From an uncultured Prevotellaceae bacterium (GTDB taxonomy: Bacteria; Bacteroidota; Bacteroidia; Bacteroidales; Muribaculaceae), in contig ONGE01000001.1 of the NCBI GenBank assembly GCA_900317325.1, positions 62,001-126,000 on the forward strand: 64,000 bases of DNA. The letters run 5' to 3'. Position 1 is the stretch's first letter, and each line of letters opens with the position of its first letter. The translations under genes were made by a program, and so were the position numbers. A model generated the notes under the pieces. The model ran no database searches. It was not told the DNA's origin and saw nothing but the letters and a program-made list of their open reading frames with translations. Shown one piece after another: positions 44,601 through 51,728 of this stretch.

Positions 44601-45194
44601 GCCGGTACCCGAAAGCGCTGCTACAGCGGGATAGGTCTCGGGCCATTTCCACTTGTAGTAGCACATGGACAGCGAGGTGGCCGGGCAACCGGTAACAGCA
44701 TGCCTACCGCCGCTGGACGGGCACTGGTTATTATAAGGAGCACTCTGGTCCCAGTTGGCGTTTACCAGCGGTGCAACGGGCGTGGTAGCAAACTTGGGCA
44801 GCTTCACGGGCACCATGGTACCTGCCTTGAGACCGTCAATCTGATATTTGTACTTGTTGAGCAACCACTGCATGCCGGGAGGAACGTTGTTCATGTCGAG
44901 AGCACCTTCCTCACCGTACATCAGGATCTGGGGTGCCAGGTCATCACCGGCAACCACTACATAGGACCTTTCGGTGTTGAAGATGTAGTAGTCCACAGCA
45001 CTGGGCCTGGCAACCGATTTTTCAGCCTTGACAAGCTGAAGGTTAGAAGCCGCAGAGGCTTTAAGACGGCCAGCGGTCACTTGTTTTCTAAGAAACGCGT
45101 TGGCAGCGGCCTGAGCCTGTGACGTGGTCACATCGGCGGCCGACAGTGACAATGTCGCCATAGCGACAGTCATCAAAAGCAAGAATTTTTTCAT
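41664..45194 (-). CDS. C10 family cysteine peptidase with Ig-like repeats and dockerin-like end (copy 2)
   Basis: A 1176-residue secreted paralogue of the preceding gene. Signal peptide 1-19 (MKKFLLLMTVAMATLSLSA), propeptide to about 140, peptidase about 145-420 with VTGCPATSLSMCYYKW (Cys170) and VSGHAFNVFGC (His332). It has only two Ig-like repeats (PRITVNPTSLMMNT..., PTIVVNPAALDLTT...), each followed by a module with TSFTASWTDETP-type and DYTL/CDxxDRVRI-type strands. The tail is two dockerin-like half repeats and NINRLVEF. It probably differs from copy 1 in substrate or surface binding. Confidence 0.9.
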   Translation of the reverse strand: MKKFLLLMTVAMATLSLSAADVTTSQAQAAANAFLRKQVTAGRLKASAASNLQLVKAEKSVARPSAVDYYIFNTERSYVVVAGDDLAPQILMYGEEGALDMNNVPPGMQWLLNKYKYQIDGLKAGTMVPVKLPKFATTPVAPLVNANWDQSAPYNNQCPSSGGRHAVTGCPATSLSMCYYKWKWPETYPAVAALSGTGGLSAAALPERQADWDNIIDEYTGPSNYNYTSAQADAVAWLMRYAGQAIPDYQYSTSASGANDPEIYQGCLNMGYTDAQYLLLTELVSSGWTYTNGPQQYTDAEWNEYMLNELHNGRPIEYLAYDVSGGYSVSGHAFNVFGCNANGQYYVNWGWSGDSNGYCTLHNFTTATGATGQSGSYVFNYGEAMIIGIEPPAGALTDPRITVNPTSLMMNTIVGNAVTATFTVKGANLTDNVNLSLSGSNAFSLSTTSVSATQAQNEATVTVTYNPATFGSHEATVTLTSTGAETVTLKINGNADLETYDPVLLDASNITSTSFTASWTDETPAANVESYTLYVSDQPFMPPYALIDSVDWTSSAAIPSGWSQNGLTYYSSNSAAYLSSSSSSYVQTATYDLTGYDKVTVMVYSEPYQSNNTMTVATNAQTKTVNLSGNSFSWYTFVLDCNTSDRVRITTSGMPDMRYVKIYAGDPTAANQLKASETGDATYRVITGITSKSYTVTGLTEAGTFNFYVVANYINGGVADSEVKQVTLLENSDPTIVVNPAALDLTTNIGEPTTATFHVSGSNLTGDVNLALNDENGVYSIEPMTITAADALNGVDVTVTYTPTALGTDNAMITLTSAGAEDVTVALNGTANLAKYTPVMLPANEQFINLTKFRADWTDATPEANVESYTLEVTLKPETPVILDPVLLEDADFTSLTSVTNSSNQLTNVASSASDYLPDGWTAQTGLWINNGYIISGYLSSNACGVTSKTYDFTGYDKVTVVMSAYSYYASYYGAATIRVKTSAGSQEVVLGTDNFNTYTVVLDVAENDQVVFEGVENLFAIQDIKIYAGDTNATYTMLLAQETGDENSRLITGITDRFYNVENLTAEGTFLYRVKALYQDGTESDWSNIEEVTLFENGHGYELGDVNHDGAVNISDVTAVINAVVAGGEVCPICGDLNGDGNVNISDVTAMINLVANSTNAPKVQAVNINRLVEF

Positions 45195-45258
45195 AAGCAA
45201 AAAATGGTAATTAATTACAATATAAAATATATGAAATTTTGGTCTATGCTTGGACTGG

Positions 45259-45290
45259 CAAAAATACAACACTCAGCCGTAAATAACAAA
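45259..45290 (-). promoter_or_regulatory. Predicted promoter of C10 gene copy 2
   Basis: Minus strand: TTTG (45290-45287), 20 bases, TATTTTTG (45266-45259), the same as before copy 1; similarity of the two upstream regions goes on for about 60 bases more. The rest of the 320-base gap is AT-rich with nothing else seen. Confidence 0.65.
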
Positions 45291-45496
45291 TAATTTCTTC
45301 ATATTCGTCGATATTTTTCAACAAATGATGACACACCGGAATAAGTCATTACCAGTCTATTGAAAATCCACAACCAACATAAACAACTGAATAACAACAG
45401 ATTTTCAAAACCACTAATCTAAATTCAGAAATTAAACTTACAAACCGAAACTTAGAATTTATAAGCCAATTGATATGTGGTATGGAAGGTTTTGAG

Positions 45497-45504
45497 TAAT
45501 TTTG
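45497..45504 (+). promoter_or_regulatory. -7 element (TAATTTTG) of the CDF transporter gene
   Basis: TAATTTTG 10 bases before the ATG; the nearest TTG is 24 bases upstream, longer than usual. Confidence 0.45.
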
Positions 45505-45514
45505 TGCCCTGACA

Positions 45515-46456
45515 ATGAATGACGACCGTAATATCAATATGCATGCTACAAGGCAGAACCGCGAGGAGAAGCGTTGCACCCTCGTGGGCATGACCTGTGA
45601 CATCGGCTTGTCGGCACTGAAAATTGCCTCGGGTATCCTTGGCCGTTCCAGCGCCATTCTGGCCGACGGCATCCATTCCATCAGCGACACCGTGACCGAT
45701 GTCCTGGTCTATGCTATGGTGAGGCTGTCGGGTAAGGGGGTTGATGAGCGTTACCGCTATGGTCGCGGCAAGTACGAGACGCTGGCGGCCTTCCTGATCA
45801 GCATCATCCTGGTGGTAGTCGCCATCGGGCTCATGAGCGACGGCTTGCAGGATGTGTGGACGGCTCTCAACGGCGAGACGCTGGAGCGCCCTCACAATAT
45901 CGCCCTGACGGTGGGTATCGTCGCGGTCATCATCAAGGAAGGGTTGTACCGATACACGCGCCACAAGGGCAACAAGACCGGCAGTTCGGCCCTCAAGGCC
46001 TACGCCTGGCATCACCGTGCCGACGCCTTGTCAACGGCCGCGACGCTGCTCGGCGTAGCAGGTGCCATGTTCCTGGGCGAGCGTTGGCGCGTGCTTGACC
46101 CGATTGCCGCTATCGCCGTGAGTGTGCTCATCCTCGTGCTGGCCTACCGCATGGGACGCCCCGCTGTAGAGGAGTTACTCGAGGTATCCCTGCCTCCCGA
46201 GGAACAGGACCGCATCGCCACCGTGGTGACCGGAACTCCGGGGGTCAAGGCGTTTCACAACCTGCGCACCCGCCGCAACGGCAACCTGCGTGTGGTGGAT
46301 ATCCATGTCAAGGTCGATGGCGACATGAGCGTCGCCAAGTCCCACGATATCACCCGTGACATCGAGCAACGGTTGAACGACGAGCTGGGCGAGGTGATGA
46401 CCAACATTCATGTCGAGCCTTACCACGGCCACAACCAGTGCGAGAAAAACAATTAA
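45515..46456 (+). CDS. Cation diffusion facilitator family metal transporter
   Basis: A 313-residue CDF protein exporting divalent metal (Zn, Fe, Mn or Co) by proton exchange. Six membrane helices are seen; the metal sites are ADGIHSISDTVTDVLVYAMV (helix 2) and AWHHRADALSTAATLLGV (helix 5), both of the His-Asp type. The cytosolic C-terminal domain (about 220-310) ends VHVEPYHGHNQ. The signature YRYGRGKYETLAAF after helix 2 is typical. The exact metal cannot be told. An ABC exporter follows on the same strand. Confidence 0.92.
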   Translation: MNDDRNINMHATRQNREEKRCTLVGMTCDIGLSALKIASGILGRSSAILADGIHSISDTVTDVLVYAMVRLSGKGVDERYRYGRGKYETLAAFLISIILVVVAIGLMSDGLQDVWTALNGETLERPHNIALTVGIVAVIIKEGLYRYTRHKGNKTGSSALKAYAWHHRADALSTAATLLGVAGAMFLGERWRVLDPIAAIAVSVLILVLAYRMGRPAVEELLEVSLPPEEQDRIATVVTGTPGVKAFHNLRTRRNGNLRVVDIHVKVDGDMSVAKSHDITRDIEQRLNDELGEVMTNIHVEPYHGHNQCEKNN

Positions 46457-46505
46457 ACAATTTTCTGGAACGTCCAGAATATCCCGATTCTAACAACAGT
46501 AAGAT

Positions 46506-47150
46506 TTGAAACAGATCACGTTACAGAATACCCTGCCCCGCGTGTTTGCCGGCCATGACGGCATCAGCAGCGAGATTTGGCGACAAGACGTCACGCTGGA
46601 GCGAGGCAAGCGTTACCTCATCAGCGCCGAGAGCGGCACGGGCAAATCATCGATGTGCAGCTACATCTACGGCTACCGTCAGGACTACAGCGGTGTCATC
46701 GCCTTCGACGGGCAGGATATCCGCCAGCTCACCGTTGCTCAGTGGTGCGACATCAGGCAGCGCCACATCGCCTATCTGCCGCAGGAGATGCGCCTGTTTG
46801 CCGAACTCACGGCGATGGAGAATGTCGAGCTCAAGAACGACCTGACGGGCTTCAAGAGCCGCGACGAGATATGCCGCCTGTTCCAGGCCCTGGGTATCGA
46901 GGACAAGCAGGACAGCCTGGTAGCTAAACTCTCGATCGGTCAGCAGCAGCGTGTTGCCATCATCCGCGCGTTGTGCCAGCCGTGTGATTTCATCATGCTT
47001 GACGAGCCTGTGAGCCATCTCGACGACGAGAACAACCGCATTGCCGCCGACTTGATTACCCAGGAGGCCGCCCGTCAGGGTGCAGGCATCATCGCCACCT
47101 CGGTGGGCAACCACCTCAAAATGCAAGTGGATTTCACGTTCAATTTATAA
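46506..47150 (+). CDS. ABC transporter ATPase
   Basis: A 214-residue ATPase. It seems to start with TTG (no ATG until the signature region would be lost). Walker A ESGTGKSSM, Q-loop YLPQEMRLF, signature LSIGQQQRVAI, Walker B FIMLDEPVSHLDD, and a weak H-loop region (IIATSVGNHL, without the usual His at the end of the beta strand). It belongs with the permease that starts 47 bases downstream, giving a MacB/LolD-like exporter or envelope machine. Confidence 0.88.
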   Translation: MKQITLQNTLPRVFAGHDGISSEIWRQDVTLERGKRYLISAESGTGKSSMCSYIYGYRQDYSGVIAFDGQDIRQLTVAQWCDIRQRHIAYLPQEMRLFAELTAMENVELKNDLTGFKSRDEICRLFQALGIEDKQDSLVAKLSIGQQQRVAIIRALCQPCDFIMLDEPVSHLDDENNRIAADLITQEAARQGAGIIATSVGNHLKMQVDFTFNL

Positions 47151-47183
47151 AGACCTTCAGGACCTTAAAGACTTTAAGGCCCC
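47148..47183 (+). repeat. 9-base tandem units starting at the ABC ATPase stop codon
   Basis: Units taaagacct, tcaggacct, taaagactt and taaggcccc; the first TAA is the stop codon. They fill most of the gap to the permease gene. Confidence 0.75.
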
Positions 47184-47197
47184 TCATCATATAACTC

Positions 47198-48394
47198 ATG
47201 AACAATATCATCTGGAAGCTGCTGCGGCAGCACATCAGCAAGGGACAGCTCATCGGCTTTGCCATCGCCAACCTCATCGGCCTGACCATCGTGTTGCTCG
47301 CGGTGCAGTTCTACCGCGACGTGAGGCCCGTGTTCAACGACGAGGAGAGCTTCATCAGCAAGGATTACCTGATCATCACCCGTGCCGTGACCGGTGCCGG
47401 AGCGATGATGGGCAGCAACGGCGAATTCAGCGATGACGATATCAGCGACCTCGAGAGCCAGCCCTGGTGCCGTCAGGTGGGCCGTTTCCTGAACAGCGAC
47501 TTTGCCGTCGATGCGCGGCTGGGCGTGGGCAGCGGGCACGCGATGCACACCCAGTTCTTCTTCGAGGCCATCCCCGACGAGTTCATCGACATCGACCCCA
47601 ATGCCTGGGGCTTCAACCCCAATGATCCTGTGGTGCCTGTAGTCATCTCGCGCGACTACCTGTCGCTCTACAATTTCGGCTTCGCGGCCACCCAGGGAAT
47701 GCCCAAGATCAGCGAGGGACAGGCCGAGATGCTGCCGCTGGAGTTCACCCTGAGCGGCAACGGCCAGCGCCTGGACATGCCCGGTCGCATCGTGGGTTTC
47801 TCCAACCGATTGAACACTGTCATCGTGCCGCAGGAATTCATGGAATGGGCCAACCAGCGCTTCGGCACTGGCGAAATCCAGCACCCGCAGCGTCTCATCG
47901 TCGAGGTGAACAGCCCTGGTGATGTAAAAATCGAGAAATACATGGAGGACCACCACTACGAGGTGGCAGGCGACAAGATGTCATCGAGCAAGGCCAATTA
48001 TTTCCTCACCGTTATCAGCAGCATCGTCATCGCCGTGGGCATCATCATCAGCCTGCTGGCCTTCTTTGTACTGATGCTCAGCATCTACCTGCTGTTGCAG
48101 AAGAACACCCGCAAGTTGCAAGACCTGCTGTTGCTGGGCTTCTCGCCTAACCAGGTCTCCAAGCCTTATATCCTGCTCGTGGTGGGGCTCAATGCCATTG
48201 TCCTCGTGCTTGCCATCGTGCTCATGCTGATCGGCCGTCTAGCCTATATGGACATGATTCACGCCTTCGGGGTCAGCGGCTCGTCGATATTTGTCGCCGT
48301 GCTCGTGGGTCTGCTCATCATGGGCGCCATCACGGCGGGCAACATCATCGCCATTCGCCGCAAGGTCGCCTCGCTGTGGCTCCACGAGAAATAA
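47198..48394 (+). CDS. FtsX-like ABC transporter permease
   Basis: A 398-residue permease with the MacB/FtsX layout: one helix (about 18-38), a large periplasmic domain (about 40-265, starting VFNDEESFISKDYLIITRAV), then three helices (about 268-298, 318-345, 368-390). The FtsX-type stretch KNTRKLQDLLLLGFSPNQV links helices 2 and 3. Works with the ATPase encoded just upstream. The cargo is unknown; lipoproteins, peptides or cell-wall enzyme control are the usual roles. Confidence 0.85.
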   Translation: MNNIIWKLLRQHISKGQLIGFAIANLIGLTIVLLAVQFYRDVRPVFNDEESFISKDYLIITRAVTGAGAMMGSNGEFSDDDISDLESQPWCRQVGRFLNSDFAVDARLGVGSGHAMHTQFFFEAIPDEFIDIDPNAWGFNPNDPVVPVVISRDYLSLYNFGFAATQGMPKISEGQAEMLPLEFTLSGNGQRLDMPGRIVGFSNRLNTVIVPQEFMEWANQRFGTGEIQHPQRLIVEVNSPGDVKIEKYMEDHHYEVAGDKMSSSKANYFLTVISSIVIAVGIIISLLAFFVLMLSIYLLLQKNTRKLQDLLLLGFSPNQVSKPYILLVVGLNAIVLVLAIVLMLIGRLAYMDMIHAFGVSGSSIFVAVLVGLLIMGAITAGNIIAIRRKVASLWLHEK

Positions 48395-48423
48395 CATCGC
48401 CATCCCCCACCCTGCGATAAAAC

Positions 48424-48458
48424 AAGGCTGTGTCATCATTCAATGACACAGCCTTTTC
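48424..48458. terminator. Terminator between the ABC permease and trxB
   Basis: A perfect 13-base stem (AAGGCTGTGTCAT / ATGACACAGCCTT) with a 6-base loop and T tail, between convergent genes. Confidence 0.85.
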
Positions 48459-48479
48459 AGTTCTATACTGCGTGCTGGG

Positions 48480-49409
48480 TTACCGGTTAAGGTATTCCTT
48501 CACGTCGATGGCGGCGCGGCAACCACCGGCAGCGGCCACGATGGCCTGGCGGTAGTGCGGGTCGGCAACATCACCGGCGGCAAACACGCCCTCGACGTTG
48601 GTGGCTGTGTTGTGGCCCGTCAATTTGATGTAGCCCTGCTCATCAAGGTCAATCTGCCCTCCCAGGAAGTCGGTGTTGGGACGGTGGCCGATGGCCAGGA
48701 AAAAGCCGTCGATGGCGATATCGAACAGTTCCTCCTTGTCGGTGCCCTTGAAGCGCACCAGGTGGGCGCCTTCCACACCATTGTCACCGAACAAGCCCAC
48801 GGTGTTGGTGTTGAACAGGATTTCGATCTTGTCGTTCTCCTTGACGCGCTGCTGCATGGCCTCGCTGGCACGCAGGTAGTCCTTGCGGACGATGAGATAG
48901 ACCTTGCTGGCCAGGTGGCTCAGGTAGTCGGCCTCCTCACAGGCGGTGTCGCCGCCACCCACGACGGCAACGACCTTCTTGCGGTAGAAGAAGCCGTCAC
49001 AGGTCGCACAGGCCGATACGCCCTGCCCCGCATATTTTGTCTCGTCGGGCAGACCCAGGTACTTGGCCGTGGCGCCAGTGGCCACGATCACGGTGTCGGC
49101 AGTCATCTGCTCGCCACCGTCGAGGGTGATGAGGAACGGGCGCTGGCTCATGTCGATGCCGGCCACGAGGCCCGATTTCATCTTCGCTCCCAGGTTAACG
49201 GCTTGCTGGCGCATGTTGTCCATCAACTGAAAGCCGTCAACACCCTCGGGGAAGCCCGGGAAATTCTCGATCGTGGTCGTCTGAGTGAGCTGGCCGCCCA
49301 CCTGCAGTCCCTCGATGAGGAGACAGTCGATGGCCGAACGCACCAAATATATCGCAGCGGTGTAACCAGCTGGGCCGGAACCGATAATCAAACACTTTGT
49401 ATGATTCAT
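48480..49409 (-). CDS. trxB: Thioredoxin reductase
   Basis: A 309-residue flavoenzyme that passes electrons from NADPH to thioredoxin. FAD site IIGSGPAGYTAAIYLVRS, redox-active CATC (SACATCDGFFYRKKVVAVVGGGDTACEEA) joined to the NADPH site, and the C-terminal FAD motif GVFAAGDVADPHYRQAIVAAAGGCRAA. Length is normal. It lies beside a TlpA-like and a DsbD-like gene. Confidence 0.95.
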   Translation of the reverse strand: MNHTKCLIIGSGPAGYTAAIYLVRSAIDCLLIEGLQVGGQLTQTTTIENFPGFPEGVDGFQLMDNMRQQAVNLGAKMKSGLVAGIDMSQRPFLITLDGGEQMTADTVIVATGATAKYLGLPDETKYAGQGVSACATCDGFFYRKKVVAVVGGGDTACEEADYLSHLASKVYLIVRKDYLRASEAMQQRVKENDKIEILFNTNTVGLFGDNGVEGAHLVRFKGTDKEELFDIAIDGFFLAIGHRPNTDFLGGQIDLDEQGYIKLTGHNTATNVEGVFAAGDVADPHYRQAIVAAAGGCRAAIDVKEYLNR

Positions 49410-49414
49410 AATTG

Positions 49415-49515
49415 GTTAGAAGTTAGGAGTTAGGAATTAGGAGTTAGGAATTAGGAATTAGGAGTTAGAAGTAGCAACTGTTCTCTTTTAACTATTAACT
49501 GTTAACTGTTAACTA
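49415..49515 (-). repeat. Heptamer arrays filling the gap before trxB
   Basis: Eight units of gttagga/attagga (49415-49470) and four of ttaactg/ttaacta (49488-49515). On the minus strand the second set starts with the TAG stop of the TlpA-like gene (TAGTTAA, CAGTTAA, CAGTTAA, TAGTTAA). Confidence 0.9.
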
Positions 49516-50643
49516 TTTCAACACCTCGTCGAGGTAATCGTAGAAGGCAGGATCCTCGCCCACGATGACCTTGGCCACCTTGCCTTCGGGGTCAATGACG
49601 ACCTTAGTGGGAAATCCACGTACAGCGTACATATCCACGGGGTTGTCACCCTTTTCCTTGTCCCAATAGACATGCAGCCAGGGTATCTCATGCTTGGCAA
49701 CAGCGGCTTTCCACTTCTCGACGGTGTCGTTGCAGTCCACACCCAGGATTTCGAGTTTGTCCTGATATTTGGCATAGTATTCCTTCATCTTGGGCATACC
49801 CTTGATGCACCAGCTGCACCACGAGCCCCAGAAGTCGAGAATCACCCACTTGCCACGCAGCGAACTCAGAGCCAACGGCTTGCCGTTGATGTCATTGAGC
49901 GTGAAGTCGGGGGCCAAATTACCCTCAAGTCCCTCTTGGAGTGACTGACTGGCTTCTTCCTTCTCGGCAGCGGCAAGCATTGCCTTATAGAGATTGGCGG
50001 CAACACTGCCACGGGCACGCTCGGTCAGCAAAGCCGCACCCTCTTTCATGTGCTCGGCATCACTGCCCAAATCGGAGAGCAGCACAGCCGATGCGTCAGC
50101 ATCGGGATGAGCCTTGACATAGCCCAGTACAACATCAGCCAGAGCCTGTTCCAGAGCGGGATATTTCTCCTCATACTCCTTGTTTATCTCCTCCAAGGGG
50201 ACTCCTTGACTATACTTGGTCTGACACTCCTTTACGAAGGCACGAACCGCCTCTTGAGGAGCCTTGATCAGATTAGAGGCCTCGTTATAGTCACAATAGG
50301 GCTGTGAGCCGCCCATGGTGTAATCGTCGCCTGCGCCCTCGATGATCGCATGTTCACCCGGTAAAGCAGGAATGGCAAACCCATTTTCAGCACTCAATTG
50401 GCCATCTTTCAAGCCGAACATATAGAAGAATCCCACATCATCCAGGTCAAACGTCATGTTGAACTTGTCACCATCGATAGCACGAATCTCCTGAACCAGC
50501 ATATCACCGTTTGCATTCATAAGAAAGACCTTCACCGAGTCACCCAGCCCCTTTAAGGAGCCGTTTACCGTGAATTTACCTTCCTGGGCCATTGCGCCCA
50601 GCGCCATCATGCCCGCAAGCATGTACAAAAATAATTTCTTCAT
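49513..50643 (-). CDS. TlpA-like thiol-disulfide oxidoreductase with DUF4369-type N-terminus
   Basis: A 376-residue exported protein: signal peptide (MKKLFLYMLAGMMALGAMA; an ATG three codons earlier is possible), an N-terminal DUF4369-like domain (about 20-125, KFTVNGSLKGLGDSVKVFLMN), a helical middle (about 130-225), and an AhpC/TSA-Redoxin domain (about 235-376) starting APDFTLNDINGKPLALSSLRG with the active site FWGSWCSWCIKGMPKM (CxxC). It probably reduces or isomerises disulfides in the periplasm, fed by the DsbD-like protein. A neighbouring paralogue lacks the redox domain. Confidence 0.9.
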   Translation of the reverse strand: MKKLFLYMLAGMMALGAMAQEGKFTVNGSLKGLGDSVKVFLMNANGDMLVQEIRAIDGDKFNMTFDLDDVGFFYMFGLKDGQLSAENGFAIPALPGEHAIIEGAGDDYTMGGSQPYCDYNEASNLIKAPQEAVRAFVKECQTKYSQGVPLEEINKEYEEKYPALEQALADVVLGYVKAHPDADASAVLLSDLGSDAEHMKEGAALLTERARGSVAANLYKAMLAAAEKEEASQSLQEGLEGNLAPDFTLNDINGKPLALSSLRGKWVILDFWGSWCSWCIKGMPKMKEYYAKYQDKLEILGVDCNDTVEKWKAAVAKHEIPWLHVYWDKEKGDNPVDMYAVRGFPTKVVIDPEGKVAKVIVGEDPAFYDYLDEVLK

Positions 50644-50729
50644 ATCAGACATTTTATTTTAGTTTCATTAAAATCAGAATGCAAATCTACATATAAGCGT
50701 GAGATTTGCAAAATGAAAACACATTAATT

Positions 50730-51377
50730 TTAATATTGAGGCATCATCAGACTTCTCTCTTTTGCCGCGGGAAGTTTTGACTTATACAAGTTGGCGGCCA
50801 CACTATTATTCACTTGCTCGAGCAGCGCATAATGGCCAATCTCAAGAGTCTCATCATCGGCAAAGATTCCCAGCAGTGCTGCCGATGCTTCCTGTTCGGG
50901 ATGATTCTCGACATACGCCAATAAGGCATCTTCATATTTTTCAAGCACTTCCAGATACCGATCACTATGAGCATCCACTTCAAAAAGCTCAATCGCTTGA
51001 GGCTCGATAGCCTGAACAGCCTCATCATAATCAATATAAAACTGCGAACCACCCAAACCGTAATAAGGTTCACCCTCCATATAAAAAAGGACCGTATCAC
51101 CAGGAATGGCTGGTACTGTATGATGCCTCTGATAACCCTCTTGGCCGTCGTCCACAATGAGCAACGCAGCATCCTTCAGATCAAACGACAACTCCAACAT
51201 CTCGGCACTCGCGGCACGAGTCTCCTCGTATAGGAGTTGATAGTCACAATCAATGATCTGTAATGTCACCGAGTCGCCCTCGCATAAAAACCAGCCCTGC
51301 ACAGTGAATTTCCCCCCCCCGGCCATGGCGCCCAGCGCCATCATGCCCACAAGCATGGCCAGCATCAATCTTCTCAT
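50730..51377 (-). CDS. Truncated paralogue of the TlpA-like protein, lacking the thioredoxin domain
   Basis: A 215-residue protein similar to the first 220 residues of the gene just downstream: signal peptide MRRLMLAMLVGMMALGAMA, GKFTVQGWFLCEGDSVTLQI, then VPAIPGDTVLFYMEG, YYGLGGSQFYIDYDEAVQAI and the helical NNSVAANLYKSKLPAAKE. It stops where the paralogue goes on into its redox domain, so there is no CxxC. A run of nine C (51312-51320) lies within codons 20-22. It may be a decaying duplicate or a protein that works without redox chemistry. Confidence 0.75.
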   Translation of the reverse strand: MRRLMLAMLVGMMALGAMAGGGKFTVQGWFLCEGDSVTLQIIDCDYQLLYEETRAASAEMLELSFDLKDAALLIVDDGQEGYQRHHTVPAIPGDTVLFYMEGEPYYGLGGSQFYIDYDEAVQAIEPQAIELFEVDAHSDRYLEVLEKYEDALLAYVENHPEQEASAALLGIFADDETLEIGHYALLEQVNNSVAANLYKSKLPAAKERSLMMPQY

Positions 51378-51469
51378 TATAACAAGTATCTTTAGTTATT
51401 ATCTTTCGGCAAAGTTAGTAACAATCAAATTGATATGCAAATCTGTCAATAAAATACTCATCCCTAGGT

Positions 51470-51613
51470 CTCACGCTAAGCCGCTAAGCCACGAAGTGTT
51501 TATTAAACATTTGCTCGCTAGAGGCTCGCAAAAAAATAATTATCCTTAATATTTTGCGTGCCTCTCGCGAGCAAACATATGTTCTTAGCGCCTTAGCGGC
51601 TTTGCGTGCACAT
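51470..51613. repeat. Long palindrome made of 9-base-like units
   Basis: The left half (cacgctaag, ccgctaagc, ... ttgctcgctagaggctcgc) matches the reverse complement of the right half (cacgcaaag, ccgctaagg, cgctaagaac ... ttgctcgcgagaggcacgc), with a short AT-rich centre. It fills most of the 351-base gap between divergent genes, which otherwise holds only the -7 element at 51687. Confidence 0.85.
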
Positions 51614-51686
51614 AACGCCGGCGAGTACACAAACAGAAAAACGCACAAAATCACCATAGAATTTTTCTACTAAAAGCTTTTTTCAT

Positions 51687-51694
51687 TAATTTTG
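51687..51694 (+). promoter_or_regulatory. -7 element (TAATTTTG) of the DsbD-like gene
   Basis: TAATTTTG 34 bases before the ATG. Confidence 0.5.
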
Positions 51695-51728
51695 CAGGTT
51701 GAACTATAACCAAAAACCAAAGTAGAAG

